Origin: Hippea jasoniae
GTDB taxonomy: Bacteria > Campylobacterota_A > Desulfurellia > Desulfurellales > Hippeaceae
DNA: 64,000 nt
Assembly: GCF_000744435.1 (NCBI RefSeq)
Contig: NZ_JQLX01000012.1
Location: forward strand, 62,001 to 126,000
Direction of reading: 5' to 3'
The notes under the pieces are model-generated. The model worked only from the letters and a program-made list of their open reading frames with translations. It did no database searches and was not told the origin of the DNA. Position 1 is the stretch's first letter. Each line of letters begins with the position of its first letter. The position numbers were made by a program, and so were the translations under genes. Below are positions 1-8,540 of the stretch, one piece after another.

Positions 1-1024
1 CAATCTCGGATACTGTTTTTAAAATCTCTAAAGCATAGCTATCAACACCTAAATTTGCTATGTAAAACACTATAGGTTTGGTATCAGCTAAAGGCATAAG
101 TTCTATCAGTCTCTCACATCCAGCTGCAAATCCAATACCGCTTGTTGGTTTTCCGCCCAGCTGTTCAATCAGATTATCGTATCTGCCGCCAGCTGAAATC
201 GTACCCTGAGCACCCAATCTGTCTGTTTTTATCTCAAAAACAAACTTTGTGTAGTAATCCAGACCCCTTACAAGATAGGGATTTTCTTTGTATGGTATTT
301 TAAGAAAGTCAAGGTGTTGTTTGACCTCTTTATAATGATTTTTGCAGTTTTCGCATACAGAATCTGTGATCTTTGGTGCATTTCTGGCTATTGCTGAGCA
401 GTTTTTATTCTTGCAATCAAGAATCCTCAATGGATTTCTGTAGAGTCTTCTTTTGCAGTCATCGCAGAGTTTATCGTAATGCTTTTCAAAATACTCTTTG
501 AGTTTTTTACTAAACTCAGGTCTGCAAACAGGGCAGCCAATGTTGTTGATTTCTATCGTATAATCATTGATATTTAACTCAGACAATAGTTTTATGTTGA
601 CCATAACTATTTCTGCATCAACGGCGGCTTTTTCTATACCAAAAACCTCAACACCTATCTGATGAAATTGCCTCAGCCTGCCTTTCTGTGGCCTTTCATG
701 TCTGAACATCGGGCCTATATAGTAAAAACGCTTAAGTGGTGTATCATAAAGGTTGTTATCAATGAACGCCCTGACAACACCAGCTGTGCCTTCAGGTCTT
801 AGCGTAACCGACTCTTTACTTCTATCCTCAAAGGTATACATCTCTTTTTCCACAATATCTGTTGCCTCACCTACACCCCGTGCAAATAGCTGCGTTTTTT
901 CTAAAATAGGCGTTCTTATCTCTTTATAGCCAAATGATTCCAGCACTTTTCTTGCGCTATGTTCAAGTTTATGCCATTTGTCTATATCTTCAGGAAGAAT
1001 ATCCTTAAAACCCTTAAGAATCAT
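1..1024 (-). CDS. hisS: Histidyl-tRNA synthetase, 3' end beyond window
   Basis: Charges tRNA-His with histidine in the cytoplasm; class II synthetase. Translating the minus strand from the ATG at 1024 gives about 341 residues with class II motif 2 (RPEGTAG near residue 77, then MFRHERPQKGRLRQFHQ) and motif 3 (GIGFAAGCERLIELMP) close to the window edge. A cysteine-rich insertion (CPVC, CDDC, CENCK, about residues 162-225) is the zinc-ribbon-like insert found in many bacterial HisRS. Family length is about 410-420, so roughly 75 residues of the C-terminal anticodon-binding domain lie outside. The start overlaps the stop of the upstream MFS gene as ATGA, so it is the last visible gene of the HD-efp-MFS-hisS unit. 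Identification is firm; only the end is missing. Confidence 0.95.
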   Translation of the reverse strand, partial: MILKGFKDILPEDIDKWHKLEHSARKVLESFGYKEIRTPILEKTQLFARGVGEATDIVEKEMYTFEDRSKESVTLRPEGTAGVVRAFIDNNLYDTPLKRFYYIGPMFRHERPQKGRLRQFHQIGVEVFGIEKAAVDAEIVMVNIKLLSELNINDYTIEINNIGCPVCRPEFSKKLKEYFEKHYDKLCDDCKRRLYRNPLRILDCKNKNCSAIARNAPKITDSVCENCKNHYKEVKQHLDFLKIPYKENPYLVRGLDYYTKFVFEIKTDRLGAQGTISAGGRYDNLIEQLGGKPTSGIGFAAGCERLIELMPLADTKPIVFYIANLGVDSYALEILKTVSEI

Positions 1025-2154
1025 TGTGCCTCCTGCGATTGTGGTTTAATTATCCATACAAGCAAACTGCCAGCTATTGCTATAGCTATATTAAACCCAA
1101 ATGCCGCTTTGAATCCAAAGTTATCGATCAGGCTTCCAAGAATAGCCGGTGCAACAGATGAGCCAATCATAACCATTCCAAAGACAACTGCTATATTGGA
1201 ATTGACTTTTTTGCCACCGATTTCAGCAGCAAATGCATGTCTTACAGGTATCGACAGTGACATAAAAAATCCCATAAAGAACAGAAAAACAAGGCTTGGC
1301 TTTAGAATAAAAAGCATCAAAAATACGCCCATCATGAAATAACTGATCGATATAGTTTGCCTTCTTCCTATTTTATCTGATATGGCACCGCCCAAGGGTT
1401 GAGCTACCATACCGGCAAGCAGCATTACGGATGCCTTCAGGTTAGCATTGAGGATATTGTTACCCAGAGAGTAGAAGTATGCCGGTAGAAAAGAGGTTAT
1501 GCCCCTTGAGAAAAAAGGAATCACTATAGCTACAATGCCAAGCATTATCAGCTGCTTTGACAGTGTTGCGCGAAACGGTGAGCGTATAGGTTCTTCTTCT
1601 ATTTTCACAAGAACAAAAAGAATAAAGGCTATAACAACACCAGGAATTGATACAATAAGAAACGATTGTTTTCCGTAGTGGGCAAGTAGATAGCCCATGC
1701 TTATAGGTGCAAAAAAATACCCTAATGCACCTCCAATTCCGTTTAAGCCTATTGCCATTCCTTTTCTTTCCTTAAAAACACTGCTTAGAATACCCATACC
1801 CTGAGGGTGGTAGCTTCCAAGCCCCACGCCTATTAAAACTGTGGCAAACAGGGATGAATAGTAGCTATTTAAAAAAAAAAAAAGAAAATACGATAGAGAA
1901 AGTATCAAAAAACCGCCGATTAAGGTTAACTTGCGTTTTGCATAAGTTTCTGAGAAATGGGCAATGGGAGATTGTAAAACAGCTGATAAAAAATAAGGCA
2001 GACTCAGCAGTAAGCCTGCCTGAAAGTAGTTTATCTTATAAAGTTTTTTTAAAAGCGGAATTGCTGGTGCAATCAACAGAGAATACCAGTCGTTCACAAA
2101 ATGAGCCAAAGCTACGGCAAACAGTAAAACAAACGGATTTGTCAGTGATTTCAT
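1021..2154 (-). CDS. MFS transporter, fosmidomycin-resistance (Fsr)-like
   Basis: Inner-membrane major facilitator protein of 377 residues, with about 12 hydrophobic segments. The stretch GVGLGSYHPQGMG near residue 110 resembles the conserved loop of the Fsr family (efflux of fosmidomycin and other compounds), and SDKIGRRQ near residue 260 is the usual MFS loop between helices 8 and 9. The substrate cannot be read from sequence. The ATG overlaps the efp stop as ATGA, and its own stop overlaps the hisS start in the same way, so it is translated between two translation genes with no obvious functional link. A 13-T run in the coding strand falls at about residues 91-95 and could cause slippage. 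The family call is firm, the specific Fsr assignment moderate. Confidence 0.82.
   Translation of the reverse strand: MKSLTNPFVLLFAVALAHFVNDWYSLLIAPAIPLLKKLYKINYFQAGLLLSLPYFLSAVLQSPIAHFSETYAKRKLTLIGGFLILSLSYFLFFFLNSYYSSLFATVLIGVGLGSYHPQGMGILSSVFKERKGMAIGLNGIGGALGYFFAPISMGYLLAHYGKQSFLIVSIPGVVIAFILFVLVKIEEEPIRSPFRATLSKQLIMLGIVAIVIPFFSRGITSFLPAYFYSLGNNILNANLKASVMLLAGMVAQPLGGAISDKIGRRQTISISYFMMGVFLMLFILKPSLVFLFFMGFFMSLSIPVRHAFAAEIGGKKVNSNIAVVFGMVMIGSSVAPAILGSLIDNFGFKAAFGFNIAIAIAGSLLVWIIKPQSQEAQ
1871..1883. repeat. 13-base A homopolymer inside the MFS gene
   Basis: Thirteen consecutive A on the plus strand (T in the coding sense) encode part of a Phe-rich membrane segment at about residues 91-95 of the transporter. 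Slippage by one base would truncate the protein in its first third. Confidence 0.95.
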
Positions 2155-2723
2155 TTATTTATGCGCTCTACATATTCGCCTGTTCTTGTATCGATCTTTA
2201 TTATATCGCCCTCTTTTAGAAAAAACGGCACCTGAACAACGGCTCCTGTTTCCAGGGTTGCTGGTTTTGTGCCTGTTGCTGCTGTATCCCCTTTAAAACC
2301 GGGTTCTGTTTCAACTATTTTTAGCTCAACAAAGTTTGGCAATGAAACGCCTATAGGCAAGCCGTTGTATAACAATACGCCTACCTCTTTGTTTTCCTGT
2401 ATAAATTTGGCTGCATCACCCATTACATCGGGTGGTATACTGATCTGGTCGTAGCTTGTTAAGTCCATAAAGTGGTAGCCATCACCATCACTGTATAAAT
2501 ACTGCATCTGCCTTTCTTCGACCTCTGCTTTTTGCAGCTTCGTGCCGGATTTGAAGGTTTTTTCAACAACATTGCCCGTTTTGAGGTTCTTTAATTTTAC
2601 CCTTACAAAAGCCTGACCTTTGCCCGGCTTTACATGCTCATAATCCACAATCTCGTATGGTTCGTTGTCGATTTCAAGTTTCAAACCCCTTCTAAATTCA
2701 TTTGTAGCAACCATTTCAGCCAT
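2151..2723 (-). CDS. efp: Elongation factor P
   Basis: Binds the ribosome between P and E sites and relieves stalling at polyproline stretches. The 190-residue product has the N-terminal KOW-like domain with the loop VKPGKGQAF (tip lysine K35, the site modified in many bacteria) followed by two OB-fold domains; the C-terminal KIDTRTGEYVERI matches the EF-P end. The start at 2723 is preceded by a strong GAGGGGTGG Shine-Dalgarno; a second ATG three codons in is possible. The stop overlaps the MFS start by ATGA. No EpmA/EpmB or YmfI-like modification gene is visible nearby, so the modification state of K35 is unknown. Proline-rich products in this window (the TPR protein, TolA-like protein, SPOR protein) would be plausible clients. 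Confidence 0.97.
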   Translation of the reverse strand: MAEMVATNEFRRGLKLEIDNEPYEIVDYEHVKPGKGQAFVRVKLKNLKTGNVVEKTFKSGTKLQKAEVEERQMQYLYSDGDGYHFMDLTSYDQISIPPDVMGDAAKFIQENKEVGVLLYNGLPIGVSLPNFVELKIVETEPGFKGDTAATGTKPATLETGAVVQVPFFLKEGDIIKIDTRTGEYVERINK

Positions 2724-2739
2724 AAATCCACCCCTCTTT

Positions 2740-3291
2740 CTATTCTTCTAATCCCAAAGCTTTTGCGTTGTTTTGGAGGCATTGAGCAACAAAAAGAATG
2801 TGTTGGTCAAGCTCAACCCCTAACTCTTCAGCTCCTGTTGTTATATCCTCCCTGTTGACACCCCTTGCAAAAGCCTTATCCTTAAGCTTTTTCTTTATAG
2901 ACTTAAGCTTTACATCTTTTAGGTTTTTTGTTGGCCTAACAAGCGCATAAGCGTATAAAAATCCGCTTAACTCATCAACAGCAAACAATGTTTTTGCAAG
3001 CAGGGTAGTGCGTTTTACACCAGTATAATTGGCATGTCCTAAAATTGCCTCAACAATTTCCTCTTCAACGCCCATAGATCTTAGAATCTCAGCCCCTCTG
3101 TAGGGGTGCTCATCGGGATATTTTTCATAATCAAAATCGTGCAGAAGTCCGGTGATTGCCCATTTTTCCTCATCTTCACCAAATTTCTTGGCATAGCATC
3201 GCATGGCTGTTTCGACACACAACGCATGCCTTAAAAGGTTTTCGCTTTTTGTGTATTCATGCAATAACTCTAATGCCTTGTTGTAGTTCAT
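2740..3291 (-). CDS. HD-domain phosphohydrolase-like protein
   Basis: A 183-residue protein with an HD-superfamily core: H22 in LLRHALCVE, H51-D52 in LLHDFDYEKYPDEH, a further His in ILGHANYTG and an Asp in AVDELSGF about 30 residues later. These are the metal ligands expected of a phosphohydrolase; the natural substrate is not known for this subfamily. I start it at the ATG at 3291, 16 codons inside the longest reading frame, because GGGAGGTG lies just upstream and the promoter -10 is only about 20 bases away, leaving no room for the longer form. It is the first gene of the unit leading into efp (16-base gap). Confidence 0.8.
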   Translation of the reverse strand: MNYNKALELLHEYTKSENLLRHALCVETAMRCYAKKFGEDEEKWAITGLLHDFDYEKYPDEHPYRGAEILRSMGVEEEIVEAILGHANYTGVKRTTLLAKTLFAVDELSGFLYAYALVRPTKNLKDVKLKSIKKKLKDKAFARGVNREDITTGAEELGVELDQHILFVAQCLQNNAKALGLEE

Positions 3292-3310
3292 TTTTTCACC
3301 TCCCAGCGAG

Positions 3311-3339
3311 TTTATAAGAATTTTTGCCACAATTTTCAA
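3311..3339 (-). promoter_or_regulatory. Sigma-70-type promoter for HD-efp-MFS-hisS
   Basis: On the minus strand TTGAAA (3339-3334) and TATAAA (3316-3311) are separated by exactly 17 bases. Transcription would begin near 3304, about 13 bases before the HD gene ATG, so the leader is little more than the Shine-Dalgarno. It lies back to back with the mraZ promoter. Confidence 0.7.
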
Positions 3340-3376
3340 GGAAAAGTTTTTATTTAGATTTATTTAATTTTTTTGC

Positions 3377-3404
3377 TTGACAACCGATATATTAATTGGA
3401 TAAA
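3377..3404 (+). promoter_or_regulatory. Promoter of the mraZ division operon
   Basis: A perfect TTGACA (3377-3382) is followed after 16 bases by GATAAA (3399-3404). The predicted start of transcription, around 3411, falls inside the MraZ boxes, so MraZ binding there would block initiation. Confidence 0.65.
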
Positions 3405-3406
3405 AA

Positions 3407-3431
3407 GTGGGTAATTGTGGGTGAAAGTGGA
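3407..3431 (+). promoter_or_regulatory. MraZ boxes (three GTGG repeats, 10-base period)
   Basis: GTGGG at 3407-3411, GTGGG at 3417-3421 and GTGGA at 3427-3431 are spaced by five bases each. MraZ proteins are known to bind TGGGN repeats with five-base spacers just upstream of their own gene. The last repeat abuts and includes the first base of the mraZ start codon, so the repeats overlap both the transcription start and the ribosome binding site. Confidence 0.75.
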
Positions 3432-3874
3432 TGTTTAGGGGTAGATTTGAGTATTCAATAGATGATAAGGGAAGGGTTAAGGTTCCTCCCCGATTTAAAG
3501 AGGTTTTAAAAAACCGCAACCAGAACACACTGGTTTTAACGGTTTTTGATGATTGTATCTATGCCTACCCCTATGATGTGTGGGAAGAGTTAGAAAAGAA
3601 GGCCTCACAATTGCCCCTCACAAACAAAGCCGCAAGACGGTTTAAACGCATGTTTTTCTCATCAGCTGTAGATGTTTCTATAGATAGACAGGGTAGAATA
3701 CATATTCCTCAGCTTTTAAGAGACGATGTGGAAATAGATAAGGATGTTGTTGTGTTGGGAAACCTTGACCACATAGAGATCTGGGCAAAGCATCGCTGGA
3801 TGGATGAATCCAAAGCCCTTAAGGATGCCCAGGAAGAGTTAGCAGAAGAGATTGAAAAATTAGGAATATTCTGA
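3431..3874 (+). CDS. mraZ: Transcriptional regulator MraZ
   Basis: A 147-residue protein with two SpoVT/AbrB-like half domains: MFRGRFEYSIDDKGRVKVPP at the N-terminus and DVSIDRQGRIHIPQLLRD in the middle, each carrying the DxxGR signature. MraZ forms ring oligomers and represses its own division and cell-wall operon. Three matching boxes lie directly upstream. The start agrees with the conserved MFRG opening. The stop overlaps the rsmH start (TGATG). It heads the cluster mraZ-rsmH-ftsL-ftsI. Confidence 0.96.
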   Translation: MFRGRFEYSIDDKGRVKVPPRFKEVLKNRNQNTLVLTVFDDCIYAYPYDVWEELEKKASQLPLTNKAARRFKRMFFSSAVDVSIDRQGRIHIPQLLRDDVEIDKDVVVLGNLDHIEIWAKHRWMDESKALKDAQEELAEEIEKLGIF

Positions 3875-4767
3875 TGCTGCATAAACCCGTATTAACCGAA
3901 GAGCTTATGGCGATAATACAGCCAAAATCCGGTGGTGTCTATGTAGATATGACGCTGGGGGCGGCAGGTCATACAAGCAGAATTTTAAAGCTTTCCTCGC
4001 CTAAGGGAATTGTTATTGCATTTGATAAGGATGAGGATGCAATAAAGCATGCTACAGAGACATTAAAGTCTATTTATCAGGATCGATTAATATTGGTGCA
4101 TGAGGATTTTGTAAAACTTGACGAAGTACTTAATAGTCTGGGTTTTGAAGAGGTTGATGGTGTTGTTATGGATCTTGGCGTCTCCTTGGATCAACTAAAG
4201 TCAAAAAAAGGGTTTTCGTTTAATATCGATGCACCGCTGGATATGAGAATGGATAAAAGGAGCTCTCTAACGGCATCAGAAATCATAAACAGCTTCAGGG
4301 AAGATGAACTGGAGAAGATTTTAAGGGTTTATGGAGAGGAACGATTTGCAAAACGGATAGCAAAACAGATTGTTAAACACAGACCGATCCATACAACAAA
4401 ACAACTTGCAGAGTTGATAGAGGACACTGTGCCAAGGCATTTTTCAAGAAAAATCCATCCTGCAACAAGGAGTTTTCAGGCTCTGCGTATAGTTGTCAAT
4501 GATGAGCTTGAAAGCCTACAGGGTGGACTAAAAGCTGCGATAAAGAGATTAAAGATCGGTGGTAGCATCTGTGTGATTTCGTTTCATTCACTTGAGGATA
4601 GGATTGTTAAAAACACACTGCGTAATTTTAAGCAGAAAGGTATTATTAGGCCACTTACAAAAAAACCCATCTATCCATCAAAAAAGGAGATTTTGAAAAA
4701 CAGGCAGGCTAGGTCAGCAAAGATGCGTTGTGCTTTAAAGATAGCAAAGGAGGCGGATAATGATTGA
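3874..4767 (+). CDS. rsmH: 16S rRNA m4C1402 methyltransferase RsmH
   Basis: Methylates N4 of C1402 in the 16S rRNA P site using S-adenosylmethionine. The 297 residues show the usual opening HKPVLTEELM, the SAM-binding VDMTLGAAGHTSRIL near residue 28, VVMDLGVSLDQL around residue 105, DMRMD in the middle and CVISFHSLEDRIVKN towards the end. Length is slightly below the usual 310. It overlaps mraZ by one base and ftsL by eight. Position second in the mraZ cluster is the standard place. Confidence 0.97.
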   Translation: MLHKPVLTEELMAIIQPKSGGVYVDMTLGAAGHTSRILKLSSPKGIVIAFDKDEDAIKHATETLKSIYQDRLILVHEDFVKLDEVLNSLGFEEVDGVVMDLGVSLDQLKSKKGFSFNIDAPLDMRMDKRSSLTASEIINSFREDELEKILRVYGEERFAKRIAKQIVKHRPIHTTKQLAELIEDTVPRHFSRKIHPATRSFQALRIVVNDELESLQGGLKAAIKRLKIGGSICVISFHSLEDRIVKNTLRNFKQKGIIRPLTKKPIYPSKKEILKNRQARSAKMRCALKIAKEADND

Positions 4768-5086
4768 TTATGCTAAGGTTAAAGCTTTAGAAAATATAGA
4801 TACAACAAAAACAAATGAGATCAGCATAGTAGGCGTATTTGTTCATCCGTCTTATATTATATTCAGTGGCATATTTGTGCTACTTGTGTATATTGTTGCA
4901 TGGCAGAACATAACGATTGCCAGAACAAAACATCAAATCAATTATAAGGTTGAGCAACTGCATAAACTTATGCTTGAAAAACAGCAACTTGATAAATATA
5001 GAATGACCGTTTTTTCGTCGGCTCATTTAATAAACGAAGGCAATATCAACTGGGCAGAAGATAATCAGATAGAAATTATCCATTGA
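4760..5086 (+). CDS. ftsL: FtsL-like division protein
   Basis: A 108-residue bitopic membrane protein: about 32 cytoplasmic residues, one transmembrane segment (about 33-55, IIFSGIFVLLVYIVAW), then a short periplasmic part with a coiled-coil pattern (VEQLHKLMLEKQQLDKY). FtsL proteins diverge strongly, so I rely on size, topology and position between rsmH and ftsI. FtsL forms a complex with FtsQ and FtsB that activates septal wall synthesis by FtsI-FtsW. It overlaps rsmH by eight bases and ftsI by four (TTGA). Confidence 0.75.
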   Translation: MIDYAKVKALENIDTTKTNEISIVGVFVHPSYIIFSGIFVLLVYIVAWQNITIARTKHQINYKVEQLHKLMLEKQQLDKYRMTVFSSAHLINEGNINWAEDNQIEIIH

Positions 5087-6786
5087 ATAGGGTAAGACTC
5101 AACTTTATCGTTTTCATTATAACTCTTCTTTTTATCATTGCAGTTGGACGTGCTTTTTATATTCAAATTATAAAACATCGCTACTACTTCAACCAGTATA
5201 TTGAAAATCTATCAAGAAATGTTGTTGTAAAGGGCTACAGAGGAGAGATCTTCGATGCCGATCATAGAGCTCTTGCAATCAGTTATCCTTCGTTTGAGCT
5301 GTTTGTGGACCCTGTTTTTTTTAATAGATTAAATGAAAAATATGGCGACGATCCGCTGTTTGAGTTTAAAAAAGATGCGTTTTTTGAGGATTTAGAAACT
5401 GTTCTTTCGCTTAAAAAAAGATATGTTTTGGGTGTTATAAATAAGTATAAAAGTTTAAGATTTGTTATTCTTAAAAGAAACATAACACTTAATCAGTTTA
5501 GAAAACTCAAATACAATCCAAATTTTTTGAGGTCTTTTGGATTTGTTAAAAATTATAAGAGGTTTTACCCCGATGGTGAGTTTTCGGCACATATTGTTGG
5601 TTTCTGCTACAGAGGATATAAAAACGGTGAAGGTGCTGAAGGGCTTGAAAGGTATTATAATAAATATCTTGAAGCACCAGTATTAAAGGAAAGGGTGTTT
5701 TTTGATAACTTAAAAACTCAAACCTCAATTGCCCCAAAGGGTGGCGATAAGCTAACCACAACTATCAATAAAGATATTCAGGATTTTGTGCATATAGCCT
5801 TAAAAGATACGGTATTAAAACATCAGGCAAAAAGCGGTATGGTTGTTGTAATGAACCCTTTCGATGGTTCTATAATTGCCATGGATTCATATCCGTTTTA
5901 TAATAATAATTTTTTTTATAAGTTTAAATATAGCGACATTAGAAACAGGTGTATAACTGATGTGTTTGAGCCTGGCAGTGTATTTAAAGTTGTGACGATG
6001 TCAGCGGCTTTAGATTCTGGTGTTTTTAAAGGTAATGAAATCATATATTGCAATAAAGGGCGGTATAAAATCAAGAATAAAGTGATTCATGATGTTCATA
6101 GATTTAAATATTTAAGCTTTGATAATGTATTTGTGTATTCAAGTAATATTGGCAGCGCAAAAATAGCCTTAAAATTAGGCAAAAAGCTGTTTTATAAGTA
6201 TCTTTATAAATTTGGTGTGGGTTTTAAGACAGGCGTTGATTTAAATGGCGAGGCAGAAGGAATCGTTAAAGATATTTTCAATGTTGGCGATGTAGATCTT
6301 GCTACAATGGCGTTTGGTCAGGGTATAGGCGTTACAGAGATTCAGCTTGCCCGTATCTATTCAGCCATAGCAAATGGCGGGTATCTTGTCAGGCCGCATT
6401 TTATGAAAAGCCTTATCTCAGATTCGCAAGCAATAAGATATAAATTGGAAAAACACAGAATCCTTAAACCATCAACGGTAGAAAAGGTAAAATCGATTTT
6501 AAGAAAAGTTGTGCTTTATGGAACGGGTAAAAGAGCCGCACTGAAAGACTATAATGTTGCTGGAAAAACAGGTACAGCCCAGATTGCCTTCAGGGGTGAA
6601 TATCAGCATGAGTATGTAGCATCATTTGCCGGTTTTGCACCGTTTAAAAAGCCCCGTTTTGTTGTGGTTGTATCTATTTTTAAGCCCCAGAAGGGTGGAA
6701 TTTATGGAGGCGAGGTTGCCGCACCACTGTTTGCAAAAATTATGGACTATGCGCTTCACTACTACGGCGTAAAACCGAACAAATAA
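5083..6786 (+). CDS. ftsI: Septal peptidoglycan transpeptidase FtsI (PBP3)
   Basis: Class B penicillin-binding protein of 567 residues, cross-linking septal peptidoglycan in the periplasm. It has an N-terminal membrane anchor (about 7-27), the dimerisation domain (RGEIFDADHRALA near residue 54), and transpeptidase motifs SVFK (catalytic S299), SSN (353-355) and KTGTA (from K495). No PASTA repeats follow. Translation starts at TTG 5083, overlapping the ftsL stop as TTGA, which implies coupling. No murE, murF, mraY, murD or ftsW follows, unlike the classical cluster; the next gene is a U32 peptidase-family protein 37 bases on. Confidence 0.95.
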   Translation: MNRVRLNFIVFIITLLFIIAVGRAFYIQIIKHRYYFNQYIENLSRNVVVKGYRGEIFDADHRALAISYPSFELFVDPVFFNRLNEKYGDDPLFEFKKDAFFEDLETVLSLKKRYVLGVINKYKSLRFVILKRNITLNQFRKLKYNPNFLRSFGFVKNYKRFYPDGEFSAHIVGFCYRGYKNGEGAEGLERYYNKYLEAPVLKERVFFDNLKTQTSIAPKGGDKLTTTINKDIQDFVHIALKDTVLKHQAKSGMVVVMNPFDGSIIAMDSYPFYNNNFFYKFKYSDIRNRCITDVFEPGSVFKVVTMSAALDSGVFKGNEIIYCNKGRYKIKNKVIHDVHRFKYLSFDNVFVYSSNIGSAKIALKLGKKLFYKYLYKFGVGFKTGVDLNGEAEGIVKDIFNVGDVDLATMAFGQGIGVTEIQLARIYSAIANGGYLVRPHFMKSLISDSQAIRYKLEKHRILKPSTVEKVKSILRKVVLYGTGKRAALKDYNVAGKTGTAQIAFRGEYQHEYVASFAGFAPFKKPRFVVVVSIFKPQKGGIYGGEVAAPLFAKIMDYALHYYGVKPNK

Positions 6787-6823
6787 CTTTCTAATCTTTC
6801 CAAAGTATGATAAGTTTGCAGCG

Positions 6824-8032
6824 ATGGTTGAACTGTTGGCTCCAGCGGGAAATTTAGAAAAAATTAAAACAGCTATAAACTATGGAGCAGATGCCGTTTA
6901 CAGTGGATTGAAAAGATTTGGATTGCGCTCAAGGGCAAAGAATCTATCGTTCGATGAGTATATTAAAGCACTTGAATTTGTAAGAGAGAAAAACAAAAAA
7001 CTCTACTTAACATTGAACGCCTATCTGTTTGATAAAGATTTTGAAGAGTTGAAAAAGATAGTAGGTTTTTTGAATAGATTTAAGCCTGATGGTGTGATTG
7101 TTTCAGATTTAGGTGTTTTGAGTTATATTTACAATAACAGCGATATAGATATCCATATTAGCACTCAGGCGAATATTACAAACAGTTATGCTGCCAAAAT
7201 GCTAAAAAGGTTTAGGGTTAAAAGGGTTATCCTTGCAAGAGAGCTTTCAATTGACGATATTAAAGATTTTAAAAGAAATTGTAGCCTTGAGCTTGAGGCT
7301 TTTGTTCATGGGGCGATGTGTATGGCATATTCCGGTAGATGCTTTATGTCTGCGTTTATGACAAAAAGAAGTGCAAATAGAGGAGATTGTGCTCAAAGTT
7401 GCAGATGGAGATATACAATCGTTGAGTCGAAAAGGCCGAATGAGCATTTTGAGGTGGAAGAGCACCCCGAGGGTAGTTTTGTTTTTAATTCCTGCGATCT
7501 ATGCGCCTTGCCTGTTCTGGATGAATTGATAAAAGCAGGGGTAAGCTCTCTCAAAATTGAAGGGAGAATGAAAAGCATTTATTATGTTGCCGTTGTTGTA
7601 GCTGTGTATAGGGATGCTTTGAATACAATTCTTAGTGGAGGAACTATAGATAGCAAGCTTGAATTCTATTTAAAGGAGTTAGAAAGAGTGAGCCACAGAC
7701 CGTACTGTCTGGGTTTTTATAAAAACGATGTGTGGCAATACACAAAAAGCTCGGGCTATATCAGGAATTGCAGATTTGTTGGTGTTGTAGAAGAAATCGA
7801 TGGTAATGTGGCAAGGGTGGCTGTCAGGGATAGGTTGAGTGTGGGTGAATATGAGGTATTTGGAAAGGACTTATCCATTGAAAAAATAACTGTAAAAGGA
7901 ATTTTTGATAGGGATGGTAATGAAAAAAAATCTGGAAATCCCAACGAGATTGTGTATATTAAATTAGCTAAAAAATTGAATGTAAGGGGATTGTTAAGAG
8001 TCTGTCATGAGAGTAATAGCAGGAGCTTATAA
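6824..8032 (+). CDS. U32 peptidase-family protein (TrhP/YegQ-like tRNA hydroxylation)
   Basis: The 402-residue protein begins ELLAPAGNLEKIKTAINYGA, typical of the U32 family, and contains the family signature FVHGAMCMAYSGRC followed by GDCAQSCRW and SCDLCALP. The conserved cysteines are thought to hold an iron-sulfur cluster. Members of this subgroup (E. coli YegQ/TrhP) hydroxylate U34 of certain tRNAs with prephenate as oxygen donor; others act on rRNA or ubiquinone. The LKIEGRMKS motif supports the TrhP/RlhA side. Calling it a protease would follow the old family name only. The following gene, rsmD, overlaps its end by 26 bases. Confidence 0.85.
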   Translation: MVELLAPAGNLEKIKTAINYGADAVYSGLKRFGLRSRAKNLSFDEYIKALEFVREKNKKLYLTLNAYLFDKDFEELKKIVGFLNRFKPDGVIVSDLGVLSYIYNNSDIDIHISTQANITNSYAAKMLKRFRVKRVILARELSIDDIKDFKRNCSLELEAFVHGAMCMAYSGRCFMSAFMTKRSANRGDCAQSCRWRYTIVESKRPNEHFEVEEHPEGSFVFNSCDLCALPVLDELIKAGVSSLKIEGRMKSIYYVAVVVAVYRDALNTILSGGTIDSKLEFYLKELERVSHRPYCLGFYKNDVWQYTKSSGYIRNCRFVGVVEEIDGNVARVAVRDRLSVGEYEVFGKDLSIEKITVKGIFDRDGNEKKSGNPNEIVYIKLAKKLNVRGLLRVCHESNSRSL

Positions 8033-8540
8033 ATATAAGAAATTAAAATATAAAAGAAACAGATACCTAAGGCCTACTCGCAGTATCGTAAGAAAATCTT
8101 TTTTTGATACAGTGAGGGGGCTTTTGGAGGAAAGTGTATTTATAGACCTTTTTGCTGGAAGTGGCTCGATTGGTGTTGAAGCATTATCAAGAGGCGCAAA
8201 AGAGGTTGTTTTTGTGGATAATTCTTCAGAAAGTGTTGAGCTGATAAGAAACAATGTCAAGCCATTTAGTAATGCAACTGTTAAAAAGATCGATGCGAGA
8301 CGTTTTTTGGATGATCCGGTTTTAGATAGGGCTGACCTTGTTTATGTAGATCCACCTTATGATTTTAACCTTAAAGAATTTTTAGTAGAGCTATTTGAAA
8401 AAATCAATCAAAATGCTATTGTGTGTGTTGAACATGATAAGTATAAACCGCTTGATGATCGATTTGGAAGATTTAAGAAAATTAAAAGCAGAAGTTTTGG
8501 TAAAAATACGCTTGATTATTTTGGGGTGAAAGATGAATGA
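8007..8540 (+). CDS. rsmD: 16S rRNA m2G966 methyltransferase RsmD
   Basis: SAM-dependent methyltransferase of 177 residues with MRVIAGAYKYKKL at the start, RPTRSIVRKSFF, the SAM-binding FIDLFAGSGSIGVEALSRGA (about 45-65) and the catalytic VYVDPPYDF. It modifies G966 in helix 31 of 16S rRNA. The gene begins inside the U32 gene and its stop overlaps the coaD start by eight bases. The rsmD-coaD pair is widespread. Confidence 0.95.
   Translation: MRVIAGAYKYKKLKYKRNRYLRPTRSIVRKSFFDTVRGLLEESVFIDLFAGSGSIGVEALSRGAKEVVFVDNSSESVELIRNNVKPFSNATVKKIDARRFLDDPVLDRADLVYVDPPYDFNLKEFLVELFEKINQNAIVCVEHDKYKPLDDRFGRFKKIKSRSFGKNTLDYFGVKDE

Noticed and set aside
3292-3339. Longer form of the HD protein starting at 3339
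   Set aside because: The extra 16 codons overlap the promoter -10 and -35 boxes, and a good ribosome binding site sits in front of the internal ATG.
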